Translations under genes and position numbers: made by a program | Shown: positions 10,174 through 20,835 of the stretch, in pieces | Layout: every line of letters begins with the position of its first letter | Position numbering within the stretch: the first letter of the stretch is position 1 | The notes under the pieces: model-generated | Database searches by the model: none | Seen by the model: the letters and a program-made list of their open reading frames with translations, nothing else | What the model was told of the DNA's origin: nothing | Origin: Cristatella mucedo | Lineage: Eukaryota > Bryozoa > Phylactolaemata > Cristatellidae | Direction of reading: 5' to 3' | Length of the DNA stretch: 41,139 nt | Assembly (NCBI GenBank): GCA_009760855.2 | Contig: WPIO01000188.1 | Span: 434,001-475,139, forward strand

Positions 10174-10174
<1 letters not shown>

Positions 10175-10206
10175 CTAGGGGTTCCATACAAAGAAATACT
10201 TTTTTG

Positions 10207-10320
10207 TTTTAAGGTTTTGTCACTTGATAATAATAATAATAACAAGAATAATAATGTATTTGATAGAGCACCCTCAGCGAAGTCAATCTCTCCATAGGCA
10301 CTTTACATTGGCTGCAAACG
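10207..10320 (-). mobile_element. LINE family A 3' tail
   Basis: ATT repeats (aataataataataacaa) then the conserved tail on the minus strand (tttgatagagcaccctcagc, caatctctccataggcactt, tacattggctgcaaacg). Only the 3' end is present. Confidence 0.8.
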
Positions 10321-10549
10321 AAGCTCGATTATTTACGTCCCTTCAATCTCTTGCTGCTGCCCACCTATCCGAAGTACAACACAATCAGGTTAGGCACCTG
10401 CTATCAGCACATTATTCAGAGCAAACTCGCAAGGCTTAGCATGGATCTAAATGCGATAGCAATTTTTAGTATGCATACAAGCTACACAATATATAATTAC
10501 ATGTAATTTATTGGCTACAATCAATAACAAGTCTAGGCACTACCATTCG

Positions 10550-11560
10550 AATAAATAACCCAATAAGCAGATCAACATTGACTCCACCCGCTTCCGGTAA
10601 GTTTCTGCAGGAATCAATGCCCAGCAATCCTTCAAAACAATCGAGAACTACTATGTTTCATGCAGTGGAGAACTCCGACCCTCAGAGCATGTTGACTTGT
10701 CCTGCAGGTATTTAATTCGGTTCAAGTTCAGGATTTGGCTTGACCAGTGCATGACCTCAATTGGATCGAAGCCATAGCCCAAAGGGTTTGTGGAAAACTC
10801 TTGAACTGCCACTGCAGTGTGTTTCAGATCGCTGTCGTGCTGCCAGCAGAAAGTGAGCTTGTAAAGAGAGTACACAGATTACAAGCCAAATTCTGCAGTA
10901 TCCATATAGACATTCCGATTCACAAATTCTTTAATCCTGTGCAGATGCCCAACATAGGAAGTTTAAATGTTACCCAAAATCATTACGCTTCCATAGGCCT
11001 AAATTACCATCTTTTTCGGGCAACAGATAACGGACTAGTTAACCATTTGCTATAGAGCATATTTCCTCCTCTTAGTGCAGCCAAAGAAGAGATTGAGTTT
11101 GTACTCATCGGTCCACGGCATTCCATCCACTGTACAGCTGTTCAGTGTTGGTATTGGCAAGCAAAATGTAGCTTTGCTGTTTTTTTGCTGCACAGTCAAC
11201 AATGGTTTGTTCCTGCTTGGCCACATGTGCCTTCAATCCTTGTTCATTAAGCTGTATACTCATTGTATTTCTGCTCATGACGGTTCCTGTAGCTTGGTAG
11301 ACTACCTGTGGCAAGCCTGTCTTTCAGAGTCATGCTTTTTTTAAGGTTTCGGCCCTCTCTCGGAAACATAAGTCTAGGGCGACCCGAGTGTGCAGTGCGT
11401 CTTAGCTGCCTTAGTCCAGATGTTTCTTAATACTGTTTCTAACCATATCCTCTGAGATCTGCAGTCGCCTCGTGAGTTCTCGGTCTTGATTGCCACGGAT
11501 TCTACCGAGCAACATTATAGCAACTCATGTACCTACCGAAAGCTGTGCTACTGCCGGCAT
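10550..11560 (-). mobile_element. Tc1/mariner transposase fossil
   Basis: The minus strand carries scrambled but ordered pieces of a Tc1-type DDE transposase. A helix-turn-helix-like piece (QDRELTRRLQISEDMV, about 11445-11500) is followed by TDEYKLNLF (about 11090-11110), matching the DES/DE-K-x-N-L-F block; then GSVMILG (about 10955-10990); then QHDSDLKHTAVAVQEF (about 10785-10840), matching Q-x-D-N-D-x-K-H-T with the second catalytic Asp retained; then HWSSQILNLNRIKYL (about 10700-10750), matching W-P-x-Q-S-P-D-L-N-P-I-E. The SPDLNPIE block has lost its canonical Asp. Several stops and frame breaks show it is dead. Exact ends and terminal inverted repeats were not resolved. Confidence 0.75.
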
Positions 11561-11599
11561 GTTCTGGTCTCTTACCAAGCATCGATATGGTACGGGCAG

Positions 11600-11665
11600 G
11601 TAATGTAATGTATCTTCATCTGTAACTCTACAAACCACAAAGACTATGAGCTAAAGCTTCTGTCG
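11600..11665 (-). mobile_element. LINE family B tail with internal deletion
   Basis: Starts at aatgt pentamers and follows the family B tail to caaagactatg, then jumps directly to agctaaagcttctgtcgg, which in intact copies lies about 280 bp further in. Confidence 0.7.
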
Positions 11666-12504
11666 GGTCCCTACTGGTTAGGAGACATTCTGGTACCTTA
11701 GCTCGTCATTTTCCGAGGCGTTGTCAGTGAGGAAGTGGGCTAAAATAGGTTCTGCCGGATGACCCCTCAATGAAGGTGGCAGAATAGTTCCACGACCGCC
11801 GTGCCTCCCTGTCTGTTTACACGAAAATTATTTATTGGGACCCTACGAGTGCGGGTGCTCACTAAGCCAAACGTAGCAAACTGTGACTAGGATCAACATT
11901 GCATTGGCAGATTATCACGATTCAATAACTAGTATAGCATAATGAGTTACTTGAATACCGGCATTAGCAACAACCGAACTCAAATTCATGTACCAGGTGT
12001 GCAGAAACATTTGGACAGCATATATATTACATGTAAAAAAATATACACATTTCATGATTCTATAATTATCACGGTTGGTTTTGTCATAGTTATTATAATA
12101 AATCAGAAATCCCATTGCTAGGCCCAAGGATTTACACACGGCATATTTGCATATGGGTACGACCATAAGAATAGCTTTTGTTTAAGTGCTGCCATCGTTT
12201 TGGCTTGTGCTACCATGTTTACTTTCACTCTGCTGGACCCTGGAACAGTCTAATAATACAACGTCGGCCAGTGCTGCTCAACGAAATCTATAGCGATTTG
12301 CATCAGGGTGACAGTAACTTGACCTAGGTGACCATAGACACGTTCTCAGAAGAGTGTGAGCTTGGCACACCAGTGATGCAAGCAAGGGCTTGCCGTGAAT
12401 GCCGACAGCTGTGAGGGCTGTGAGTTGGTTCAGCCGACAATCATGCTGCCTTGATGGTGGTACAAGGTCAAAATAATTTTTGTGATAAGACAAAATATTA
12501 GCTG

Positions 12505-12655
12505 AGTTAATAGCCTCATCTGTATAGCAGCAGAACGGTTGTAGCGGCTGTCATCACCACTTGCTGTGAATAATTATAGGATCTCCGACTGCAGGATTTG
12601 TATACTCGACCTCGGTCTTTTAGCCCAAGTACCTTACCTCATGGGCTATCACGGT
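12505..12655 (-). mobile_element. SINE family 2 copy
   Basis: The minus strand has a tRNA-like head (cccatgaggtaaggtacttg, box A region), a box-B-like region ending in aaatcctgcagtcgg, then a body (gcaagtggtgatgacagccg) and a tail (gctatacagatgaggctatt) matching 17907-18053 and 27840-28005. Confidence 0.6.
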
Positions 12656-13185
12656 GATAGTTTGCAGTTACCTTAATGTGCTATATAAATGTATTACTGT
12701 GGTTATTTTTTAAACTATTAATGTAGTCGGCCAGAGGGACGTGCTTAAAGACATTCTTCTTTCTTTATTGCCAATTGTGTTGGCTTTCTCAGTCCCGATG
12801 TACCGATTTAACTGGACACCGAGTTTGCTGACATTTCAAGCAGATCATGGTTCTTCTTTAGTCAGCAGTCGGAATCAGCTTAGTGCAGCTAAGGTGGAAT
12901 CTGATTGACCGGCTGCACCATCTATAGCAAGATTGATACCTGCTCTGAGCTAGTTCAAAACTGCATCCTGAATCAGCCTGTGTGTTGGTCGGAAATTGCT
13001 GCATCGGCATGTCAATGACACTAAGTTGGCCACATGCAAACCTACAGTGCTAGAGCCTCTTCTCCACGGTATCCGGATGAGCTTTGGGCCTCGACTGGCG
13101 ACAAGGATGTTGGTCGCTTATAGCTGTAATGCTGTCGATATGTCACCAGCTTGTAGCTGTCTTCCGGTGTACGATGCTGTTTTAG

Positions 13186-13504
13186 AGCAAGAGTCGCCAA
13201 GACGAGCTCAAGGAACGAGCACGACAGCTTATCGAGCGAGCCCGGCAGGATGCTGGGGCCGTGTGTGCTGGCTCTCAAGGTCAAAGCCTGGGAGCACCTG
13301 GCAGCGGCTCCGACTCTCAGGTTGACACCCGGCAACGTGTCAGGGAAAGAGCCCGATTGCTTCTGGAGCAGATGAGTGCCGAGTGCAGTAGCACTTCTGC
13401 TGCTGCAGCCACGGCTGCCACCAATGCAGTCCCCGCTGGACTGGTACCCACTGGCACTTCTGCTTTGCAGCCGGCAGTCACTGCAAGAGGATCATACGTA
13501 AAAG
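13186..13504 (+). CDS. EHBP1: EHBP1 exon: paired RxRARxLLE helices
   Basis: Residues 378-484. It opens SRQDELKERARQLIERARQD, and 40 residues later comes TRQRVRERARLLLEQM. Two such (R)ERAR-x-L(I/L)-E-x-A/Q-R segments in tandem between the CH and bMERB domains are typical of EHBP1. Their role is not well defined; they are probably amphipathic helices. The rest is Ala/Thr/Pro-rich. The acceptor is gctgttttag ending at 13185. Two donors are possible: tac|gtaaaag (13498) and aaag|gtgtgt (13505). The second is chosen because it leaves phase 1, which the next exon needs to stay open. It ends YVK plus a split Glu. Confidence 0.88.
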
Positions 13505-14552
13505 GTGTGTCACTGAATGTGGTCTCTAGGCTTTGGCCGTCGTTTGGAGGCTTGCTAGTAGATCTGCCATTCGGCTTCACGTACTAATGGCCATCAACTC
13601 AAGATGGGTTCACTTCCATTCTCCAATTCGGGTTACAACCTAAGCTCGTTGCAGATCCCTGCTCATGGCATGGCCTATGCTGTGCAAAATTCAGCTTGCA
13701 CTCGGTATATGATGAAGCTCAGGCCTAGCTGCCGGTTTGCCTTTTGATTAGGTGTTCCTGATTTCATTTATCAGAGCTCTGTTTTCGAGAACAGTTCGCT
13801 GCACATTAGCCCATTCAGAGGTTGGGTGATGTAAATGTTGCTATCGATCGCGGACTGCCCAGTACGAGGCACGTGACTGCTCGACCAGGCGCCTCCGTCT
13901 GGCAAAGGAGTAGAATGCAGAGCGTGATTGCAGAACATGTTTATGTTAATATGCAAGTAAGCCAGATAAAAAATTGCCAAAAGCGATTATATTTGGATTG
14001 TCACGTGGCATTTAAAGATATATTGTAATTGCATAAAAACTTGTCCCTGGGTCTTCTCCTGAGGGTTAAGCTGCTCAAACGCTACCAACCATGTCTTGGA
14101 TATTTAGTCTTGGAGCTGGTCATTCGTTATTACCCTTTGCGAGCTGGAAAATAGCTGCGAATGCTGCTAATATGTATATGGGGCTTTTGAATCAGCTGGC
14201 TCTTACTTTGCAGGTAGGCAGGCAACCGATTGACAGATTTTCATGTGCACACATCTGATACAATGACGATAATGTAGCTGATAATATATTTATGTATCCA
14301 AAAACACTGATTTTCTAAGACAGCATGCATTGCTTGCTAAACAAGTAAGCAAGCATGGCGGGCACAGACTTACCTAAGAATGGCTTGGATGGTAGTACAG
14401 CCCTGCCCGATGACCCCTCCCACTTTTCGGGTTCGAGCTGAACCTCAGACTGCAACAGCAAGCACTGGGATACCGCCTTGCATAGTAACTTGAGCTAGTC
14501 CACTCACGATTTAATCCGAGGTGAGCGAGTAGTGCTCATAGTACCAGATCCC

Positions 14553-14972
14553 TGAACTAAATGCATACCTCGTACAAACCTTAAATCCTTTGGAGACCGT
14601 GCATTCAGCTCCTATGCTCCCAAAGCCTGGAACTCCCTCCCGACCTGCGTCAGAACATCCCATGACCTGACCACATTTAAAAGAAACTTAAAAACACACC
14701 TATTTAGGACAGCATTTAGTGGGTCCCTGTGATTCGTCCTTGATGTGCTTATGCGTGCTGACACTGTGCATGCTGCCACTAACCACATTTGCATGCTGAC
14801 CCTGTGCATGTCACCCCTAACCATATTATTCATTTTGTTTGTTTTTCAAGCATGATTTTACTTACTATTCAATTGCATATCACTTTGCAGCAAATGTAAA
14901 GCGCCTAGAAAGAGATTAAGTTCTCTGAGGGCGCTTTATCAAGTGCAATATTATTATTATTATTATTATTAG
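14553..14972 (+). mobile_element. LINE family A 3' end (RT tail plus 3' UTR)
   Basis: The + strand begins with the family A C-terminal coding tail (decayed PRTNLKSFGDRAFSSYAPKAW-type region at about 14570-14630) and continues through a 3' UTR with two tandem units of about 37 bp (gctgacac(c)tgtgcatg...ctaacca). It ends in the conserved tail (agagattaagttctctgagg, gcgctttatcaagtgca) and (ATT)n at 14950-14972. This is the best reference copy for the family's 3' end. Confidence 0.9.
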
Positions 14973-15321
14973 TCACCAATCTCCTAGCTGCCAGGTCTTT
15001 TGATGTTGCTATGCAAGGATCCAGATCCAGGGTCAAGCAAGTTAGATCCCAAAGCTCAATTACTCTGCATCAGGGTCGCTATACTTGATAGCAAGATAAC
15101 TGCCCTAAACATACTGCCAGGCCAGTATGTTTAGTATGTTTTGACGAATCTGTGTGTGATGCGGATTCAGTGACCCAGCGAGTTGCCTGATTTGAGTCAT
15201 AGAATGACCATGGAGTGGTATTTATAGGCTGCTGAGGCAGAGTTTGTGAAATGTGCAGCAGCAGAAGAAAGAATGCAAATGCTGGTGGCCTTTATGCCTG
15301 GCCAGAGAAGGGAGATCATAG

Positions 15322-15459
15322 AAATATAAAAAAATATATAATTCATTTATATAGCACCCTAAGAGAACTTAATCTCTATTCAGGCACTTCACTTATGCCA
15401 TAGGGCTCCAGCCCACGACCTTGGTCGGGGCAAGCACCTTAACCACTGGGCCAAGCCAG
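15322..15459 (-). mobile_element. SINE family 1, best copy (tRNA head, LINE A tail)
   Basis: On the minus strand it starts ggcttggcccagtggttaag, where TGGCCCAGTGG fits the RNA polymerase III box A consensus, then a tRNA-like arm (gtgcttgccccgaccaagg) and a box-B-like gggctggagccc. The remainder (gaagtgcctgaatagagatt, then aagttctcttagggtgctat) matches the LINE A 3' tail, followed by an A+T-rich end. This head-plus-LINE-tail layout is the classic arrangement for a SINE mobilised by a partner LINE. It is too degenerate in the cloverleaf to be a functional tRNA. Confidence 0.8.
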
Positions 15460-16804
15460 CTAAGAATCGTGATGGGACGACGTCACTCTAAACACAGACA
15501 CACCAACCCCACGTGTATGTTCTTAGGCCCCTAATGAAAATTTTTGCATTGCTGCACATAACTTAAGTATGCCTGCAATCTTGGAAACCCTCTTATTACC
15601 TGAGTGGTTTTAAGCTGTTTAAATAGTTTCTAATCCACGTTTCTGTGGCCATTAGTCAGATGCAGCTGTATCCGGATCAGCATAATTTGTGGTGCAATCA
15701 TTATCCTTTTGAGCGCACCTTGGAATAATGTCAACATGTTTGCTACCCAGCCTTCCTGCATGCTTGCTTAGGGCATGGATAAACTTCACGGTTTTTAAAG
15801 GATCTTTAATGCTCACTTGCAGCACGTTATGCTATTGCTAAAATGACTGCCATCGTTCTGGTCAAAGTCGACATTTTTGTCATGTTGCCTGAAGTGGTTC
15901 TCCGTCTGGACTTCACCAAGTTGTTCCACTTGGTGTATTTCCTGTGAAATGCGCACACACTCATTTGCTCGATGTTTAGTCAGGATCCCGGCACACTTCC
16001 TCCCGGAGAAAGTTGACTCGCTGTCCCATGCAACGTCACAATTAATGCTAAGGTTTTCTTGCTGATGGCGAATGCCGAGAAGTACCATATGCCTAGATTG
16101 GACTCATCTTTATAAATGTGCATATTAGCAAACCCGGCGATAGAAACTCTGCCGAGTGCAACATGTACCGTGCCGAATGTGTGCGCAGCTTCGGCCGCCT
16201 GGTTTGTCGCTCACTCACCATCAAGCTTGAATGCACAGCTTCCCTGTCCTAGCTGCTTGCAATTTATCTTACAGGAATTTTTACCGTCTAGCAGGCCTTC
16301 AACTCGTTACCCTTAGGCATGTCTAGAAACTCTCAGTTAGAGCTCGGCAGACGATGGAAGCGGCCCTTGACAAGCCATCGGCTTTGTGATGACTGGTCAT
16401 TGCATAAGGCTGGGGTTTTGGTATAGGGTGAATTGTATCAAACTACGGTTGCAACCATTGCCTGCATCGGTTGCCATATTGAGCTGGCTCACCTCCCGAG
16501 AGCTCCAGCTTGAGATGAGAGCCGGAAAAGTCGTGCTGCCAGCGTCTGCGCTCAGTGAGAAGGGAGCTTCGAAGGGCTTGCACGTGCTACTGGCTAGCCT
16601 ATGCCAGACTGGGTAGTAGGCGTGAGCTCTGTGGCTTCCCAGTGTCTCGTGAGGCATGGGCTTTGTGAACCTGAATGAACGAGAGTGTGGCAGCTGAATA
16701 AGTCATCGAGATGGCCAGAGATGGATGCAGTGATAACGACCCTTTTAATGATTCACCTCATTTTGTTCGTAAGATTGGAGCATTAGGATTGGCTTTGCAG
16801 AGTG

Positions 16805-16930
16805 TGCCGAGCTCGTGGGGTTGTGCGGAATAAGGTGCTCACACTTTGCGACCCCGGTGGTGGCTTTGAGTCCTGCAGTAGGCGATCGTTTTTTTGGGCA
16901 TTGCAAACGATTATGATTGCTGCCTAAGGT
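16805..16930 (+). mobile_element. SINE family 2 copy
   Basis: tRNA-like head with aaggtgctcacactttgcga and a box-B-like tttgagtcctgcagtaggcg, then gatcgtttttttgggcattg. It matches the 17907-18053 copy in order. Confidence 0.55.
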
Positions 16931-17564
16931 TCGTCTGCTGCTGTATATACCGCCCGTTGAATCAGCTGAACTTTTGCGTTGCTACTTTATTTACTTACTT
17001 CCCTAGCGTGCTGTGCTTATTGTTTATGTGTTGCTGATTAGGATCTAGTCGTTGGCTGTGTATGACTTATCTGGCATGCATGCTGTGCTTGAGTCATTTC
17101 TCGTGTCCGCGATACCCCCCCCCATTGTGGCTATGCTTGATCGCGTGCATGCACAGTTTTATGCTTGATCTGTTGTAGAGAAAGGTTATCAGTTCTATCA
17201 GTTTAGTCGCAAGGGTAGGTGTTTTACTGCTGCACTTGTATCTGCCAGCTTGGTTCGAGGCTTCAGGCTTTTGCTCGTCAATTACATGCTTTGCAATGCA
17301 CGGCTGCCCCTGGCTTGGGTCTTATGAGCACTGCCAGCAGCAGCTTACTCACAGAAGCTTGGAGTCGTTTCAGCTGGCTTGCGGTAAATTGAGATTCAAA
17401 ATCACCATTTAAATTGTGTTGCAATAAGTTGGGCGGACGAGCCGGGAGCACTGCCCCGCGCGATTTTGTGTGGGTTTGAGAGTTTGTGCAGCGTCTGCAT
17501 GGTAACCCTGAAGCACGAAGACACAGGTAGCCATTGTAATGATGTAAATATTTTATACAGAATA

Positions 17565-17665
17565 TGAAAATAATAATAATAATATTGTATAGCACCCTTA
17601 GAGAACTTAATGTCTTTCTAGGCACTTTACATAGGCTTAAAGGAATCAAGATTGAATGGTTAGTG
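17565..17665 (-). mobile_element. LINE family A 3' tail
   Basis: aaaataataataataatatt followed by the conserved tail (agcacccttagagaacttaa, tgtctttctaggcactttac) and a little more 3' UTR (gattgaatggttagtggt) on the minus strand. Confidence 0.8.
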
Positions 17666-17906
17666 GTAGAATGCTGATGCTATTTGTTGCAAACCCACTG
17701 TATTTTACTATGAATCACCTGACTGTTATCCTTCACCGACGGTTCTGGATACATGCGTGCCCCTACAGTCGTAATTATCAGCTCTTTACAGATTCCGGAT
17801 GCATACAGTAGATATGTCCTGTTTATAAGGAGGTAGTCGTATGACCTATGATGGTCAGGGTATGGGCATAAGACTGGTGCAAAAAGCTCAGATGTATTAC
17901 TTCTAA

Positions 17907-18053
17907 GCCGTTGTAGGCCAGAAGGCAAGGTGCTCCCTCTTCCCGACCGGGGTTGTGAGTTCGAATCCTGCAGTTGGGCAATCCTTTAATGCCAACTGCA
18001 AGTGGTCATGGTAGCCGATATCGGCTCATCTGCCGCTATATAAATAAGACTGT
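17907..18053 (+). mobile_element. SINE family 2, reference copy
   Basis: tRNA-like head (gtaggccagaaggcaaggtg), box B ggttgtgagttcgaatcct (GTTCGAATCC fits the pol III consensus well), then gcagttgggcaatcctttaa, gtggtcatggtagccgatat and a tail gctatataaataagac. Unlike family 1, the tail does not match LINE A. Confidence 0.7.
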
Positions 18054-18479
18054 TTCAGCCAAGATTTTGTTCCTGCTATGGCATCAGGTGGAAGAAGCAT
18101 GCTCTAACAAAAGTAGGGGCGAGAACCCTACTGTCGCTTGAGAAATATATTGTATCTAAATTATGCATGTATATCATAGTGTGTCCAAAACAAGCCATGG
18201 CCTTTTTTTTTATAAGCAATCAGCTCCCAAGCCAAACCGCTGCCGCCAGACATTATAAAAGTCTGTTTGTTGAAACCATCCACAGGTATCCCATGCAAGA
18301 CCGTTATAATAAAAACTGCACTAATAATAATGATAAATTTAACACAGTTAGAGTATCCAAGATAACTAAATCTAATTATAGGCCCTGAACATACACGGGA
18401 ATAAAAACATATCAACTGATCAGGGTCAGATAGCATGAGAAACTCCCATATGCCTCTGCATATAAAGAATAATTCACAA

Positions 18480-19145
18480 TTTACAGTGCAAAGCAGTGAG
18501 GAAAGTGTGGGCTTTTAGCCTAGTTTTTGAATGTCTTCAAGTCTGGGGATGTCCTGGTATCAGGCAAAAGGGAGTTCCATGCTTTAGGTGTACCTGAATT
18601 GGAGGCACAGTCTCAAACAGATTTGAGTTTGGCTAGGGGCACAGCTTAGCGACCAGAGTCATAGGTGTCCATGCTATTGTGGAAAGCCTGATAAGTAAGT
18701 GTTTCAGATACAGGTAAGCCAGAGAACAAGGACAAAGTGAGCTAGTAATAGGTGACAGGGCACACTAGCAACTTTCACGACAGGCAGGCCTAGCTGCCAA
18801 ATGGTGCACCAACTGTAAGCACCCTACCGTGCCGGTAGGAAGGTGTGCTAGGGGTGGGGGATGGGAGTTGCTGAATTCTCGATGGGTGAGCTAAAGTTGT
18901 TTGCCTCACCAAAAGTCATCAATATCGGAATTTTTTTATTTTGTATTGCAGTATGCATTCTCGACTTTGGTGATGGTTTGGTCATCTAGTAAAGAATAAT
19001 TTTGGAACAGGACTCAGATTCCATGCAAAATGAGGGCATATTGTGACAGAGCCAGTTTTGAGGGTTTGTTAGACTTTTTAGTTTCTGAGTGACACTAGCT
19101 CTGCCCGTAGCTCTTTGGTTGCTGTTGTTCTATTTAACAAAAATC
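18480..19145 (-). mobile_element. LINE family A-like RT remnant, diverged
   Basis: The minus strand has collinear similarity to the 435-1241 copy: ELRAELVSLRN...LKTGSVTICP (about 19060-19110), and LQLVHHLAARPACRESC (about 18775-18830) against LQLVQNSAARLVCREC. Many stops are present. It may be an older subfamily. Confidence 0.65.
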
Positions 19146-20006
19146 GATTCCATTATAGTGCAATTTTGGCAAGCAAGCTATAATGGAGTAGAAGGAGTTT
19201 GCGGGGCTGAAATCCGGCAAAGGATTGATGCACATATACAGCCTCGTGTGTCACCTTAGTCGACATGAGAATCTAAGCTGTGCTTAACGGTTAACCCAGC
19301 AAGAGCGGCAGTGTGTATGCATAGGATCTCTTTGATTAACTCCAGTCTTGAGATGCTCACCTAATGACTGGTTGATATTTGGTTTGCTGGACAATTTGAC
19401 AGGCTGTACTGCATCGGTGTGGATATTATGCAGATTATTATTAGAGAAGGCAGACTCCTGCAACTTTTAATAGCTCATGCATGCTTGCTGCCTCCGACCA
19501 CCTGACTGAGCTGGACCACTTAACTCGACTGAGAGTGTCGGCCATCTAGCTTAGTCGTAAATTTGCTGGGAAAGTTGCCCAGATTTGCATGGAAACTGGT
19601 CAGACCGTGATCCCCCCTCTTCTTTCTGGACGCCGATCGCCATAGCAGACAGCATGTTGACCGGATGTTGCAACACGTAATGTGAGTTATATGTATCTGA
19701 CCTGCTGCCGTGAATCGGGCAGCTTGGTTCGTGTGTGCTTAGAGAGGCATTTGTGCACTGTCAGCCAGGGTGTAAAGCAATAGGTGCATGCATGCAGCTG
19801 GCAGTTATTGCTACTGTTCATGCGCGGGCGAAAATTCATTCGAGCAAGGGTGCTTCATATGAGTCCAAGTGTTGATATTACATCAATTGGTGGCTTGTGG
19901 GCACTTTTAACTGCTGCTGAGCTACGCTTCGTCGGCTATGGTCTTCTGACTTGGGTTCAGTAACTAATGCTTTGCCCTACTCGGCCTTTCCTTTCATGTT
20001 CACCAG

Positions 20007-20272
20007 AGCCGCCACCGGTGGACATTGCTGCCGCCGCTGCTCACACTGTCTCTTCTGCACTCACTTCCGAGCACCCTTCTGCTTCTGCCGCGGTTAACGC
20101 CGCCAGAGCACGCCCTCCGGAAGCAGTGGTGGGAAGAGTTGCTGGCGTCACCCAAGGATCTGCAGCCTTAAATCGACCGTGCCTGTCTTCAGCGCTTACA
20201 GATGCCGCGGCTCGGCTGAAAGATGGCGCTCCAACAACCGTTTTGGGCAGGACAAACAACACAATTCTGCAG
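20007..20272 (+). CDS. EHBP1: EHBP1 exon: Ala-rich linker
   Basis: Residues 484-572. It joins a split Glu to PPPVDIAAAAAHTVSS, and after an Ala/Pro-rich stretch ends ARLKDGAPTTVLGRTNNTIL-Gln at the donor cag|gtatgc (20273). The acceptor is catgttcaccag ending at 20006. It stays open only in the phase provided by the 13504 donor. There is no domain. The final basic/Thr segment occupies the place where vertebrate EHBP1 has a basic Ser/Thr-rich stretch, but I would not call them homologous. Confidence 0.75.
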
Positions 20273-20599
20273 GTATGCTGGCGGTGTATGTGCTCACGTC
20301 GAAGTCTGCTCGCTGTGCTTGAGCTTGACTATAAAACCGTTTCAAGCACCGGACTTGGATGCTGGGCAGCTGCAGACGGCTTGGCACTTGACGGAATTTA
20401 CGTGAGACAGACAGAAACGTTTCCATTTAGCCACACGTTAACAGACGTCCCCAACGGCCAAGCCAGCAGCCGGGCTTTGTAGCAATGTGAGCAGACCCCT
20501 CGCAGTTTGCGTGCCTGTCTTCGACAAAATGTCTGGTACGATTAGTCTTGGTAATTGAACCGGAGACCTTTCTGTCACGAAAGGCATAAAGGCCACATC

Positions 20600-20740
20600 T
20601 TAGCCCAGGGGTAACCTGCTTGCTTGCTCTTCACGACTCAGGTCGAGGGCTCGAGTCCGGAAGTAGAAAGTCTTGTAGTGCCAATTGAAAGCAAGACGAT
20701 AGTGGCCAAGGCTCATCTTCAGCTATATATAAATAAGAAT
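20600..20740 (+). mobile_element. SINE family 2 copy
   Basis: tRNA-like head tagcccaggggtaacctgct, box B gagggctcgagtccggaagt, body gtagtgccaattgaaagcaa and tail agctatatataaataagaa. Collinear with 17907-18053. Confidence 0.65.
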
Positions 20741-20835
20741 GGCTGGCTCTGCTGACCTTCGTCCTTTTATTTTTTATCTCAACAGCTGCTGTATTCAAGT
20801 AGGCAGTTCAGCAATTCTGATCCAGTATTGTCGAC

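Larger units (their letters stand above)
9610..13185 (+). other. EHBP1 intron with LINE, Tc1 and SINE debris
   Basis: A 3,576-bp intron (gtaagt..gctgttttag). It holds a LINE A coding remnant at 9835-10045, an AC array at 10083-10173, a LINE A tail at 10207-10320, a Tc1/mariner fossil at 10550-11560, a LINE B tail at 11600-11665 and a SINE family 2 copy at 12505-12655. I recognise nothing in 11670-12500 or 12720-13185. Confidence 0.8.
13505..20006 (+). other. EHBP1 large intron (6.5 kb)
   Basis: Borders gtgtgt..gttcaccag. It contains LINE A at 14553-14972, SINE family 1 at 15322-15459, SINE family 2 at 16805-16930 and 17907-18053, a LINE A tail at 17565-17665 and a decayed LINE A copy at 18480-19145. 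A short open frame with a possible donor lies at 14092-14215. I recognise nothing in 13510-14090, 14230-14550, 15460-16800 or 19150-20000. Confidence 0.8.

Noticed and set aside
13498-13499. Alternative donor tac|gtaaaag for the sixth exon
   Set aside because: It would leave phase 0, and the next exon would then start in a frame not matching its long open reading frame. The 13505 donor keeps it open.
15322-15459. Functional tRNA gene
   Set aside because: The head has boxes A and B, but the cloverleaf arms are not complementary throughout and a LINE tail follows, so it is a SINE. The same applies at 17907 and 20600.
15813-16088. 91-codon minus-strand frame
   Set aside because: Plausible composition but no family recognised, no splice context and decayed surroundings; not enough to call a gene.
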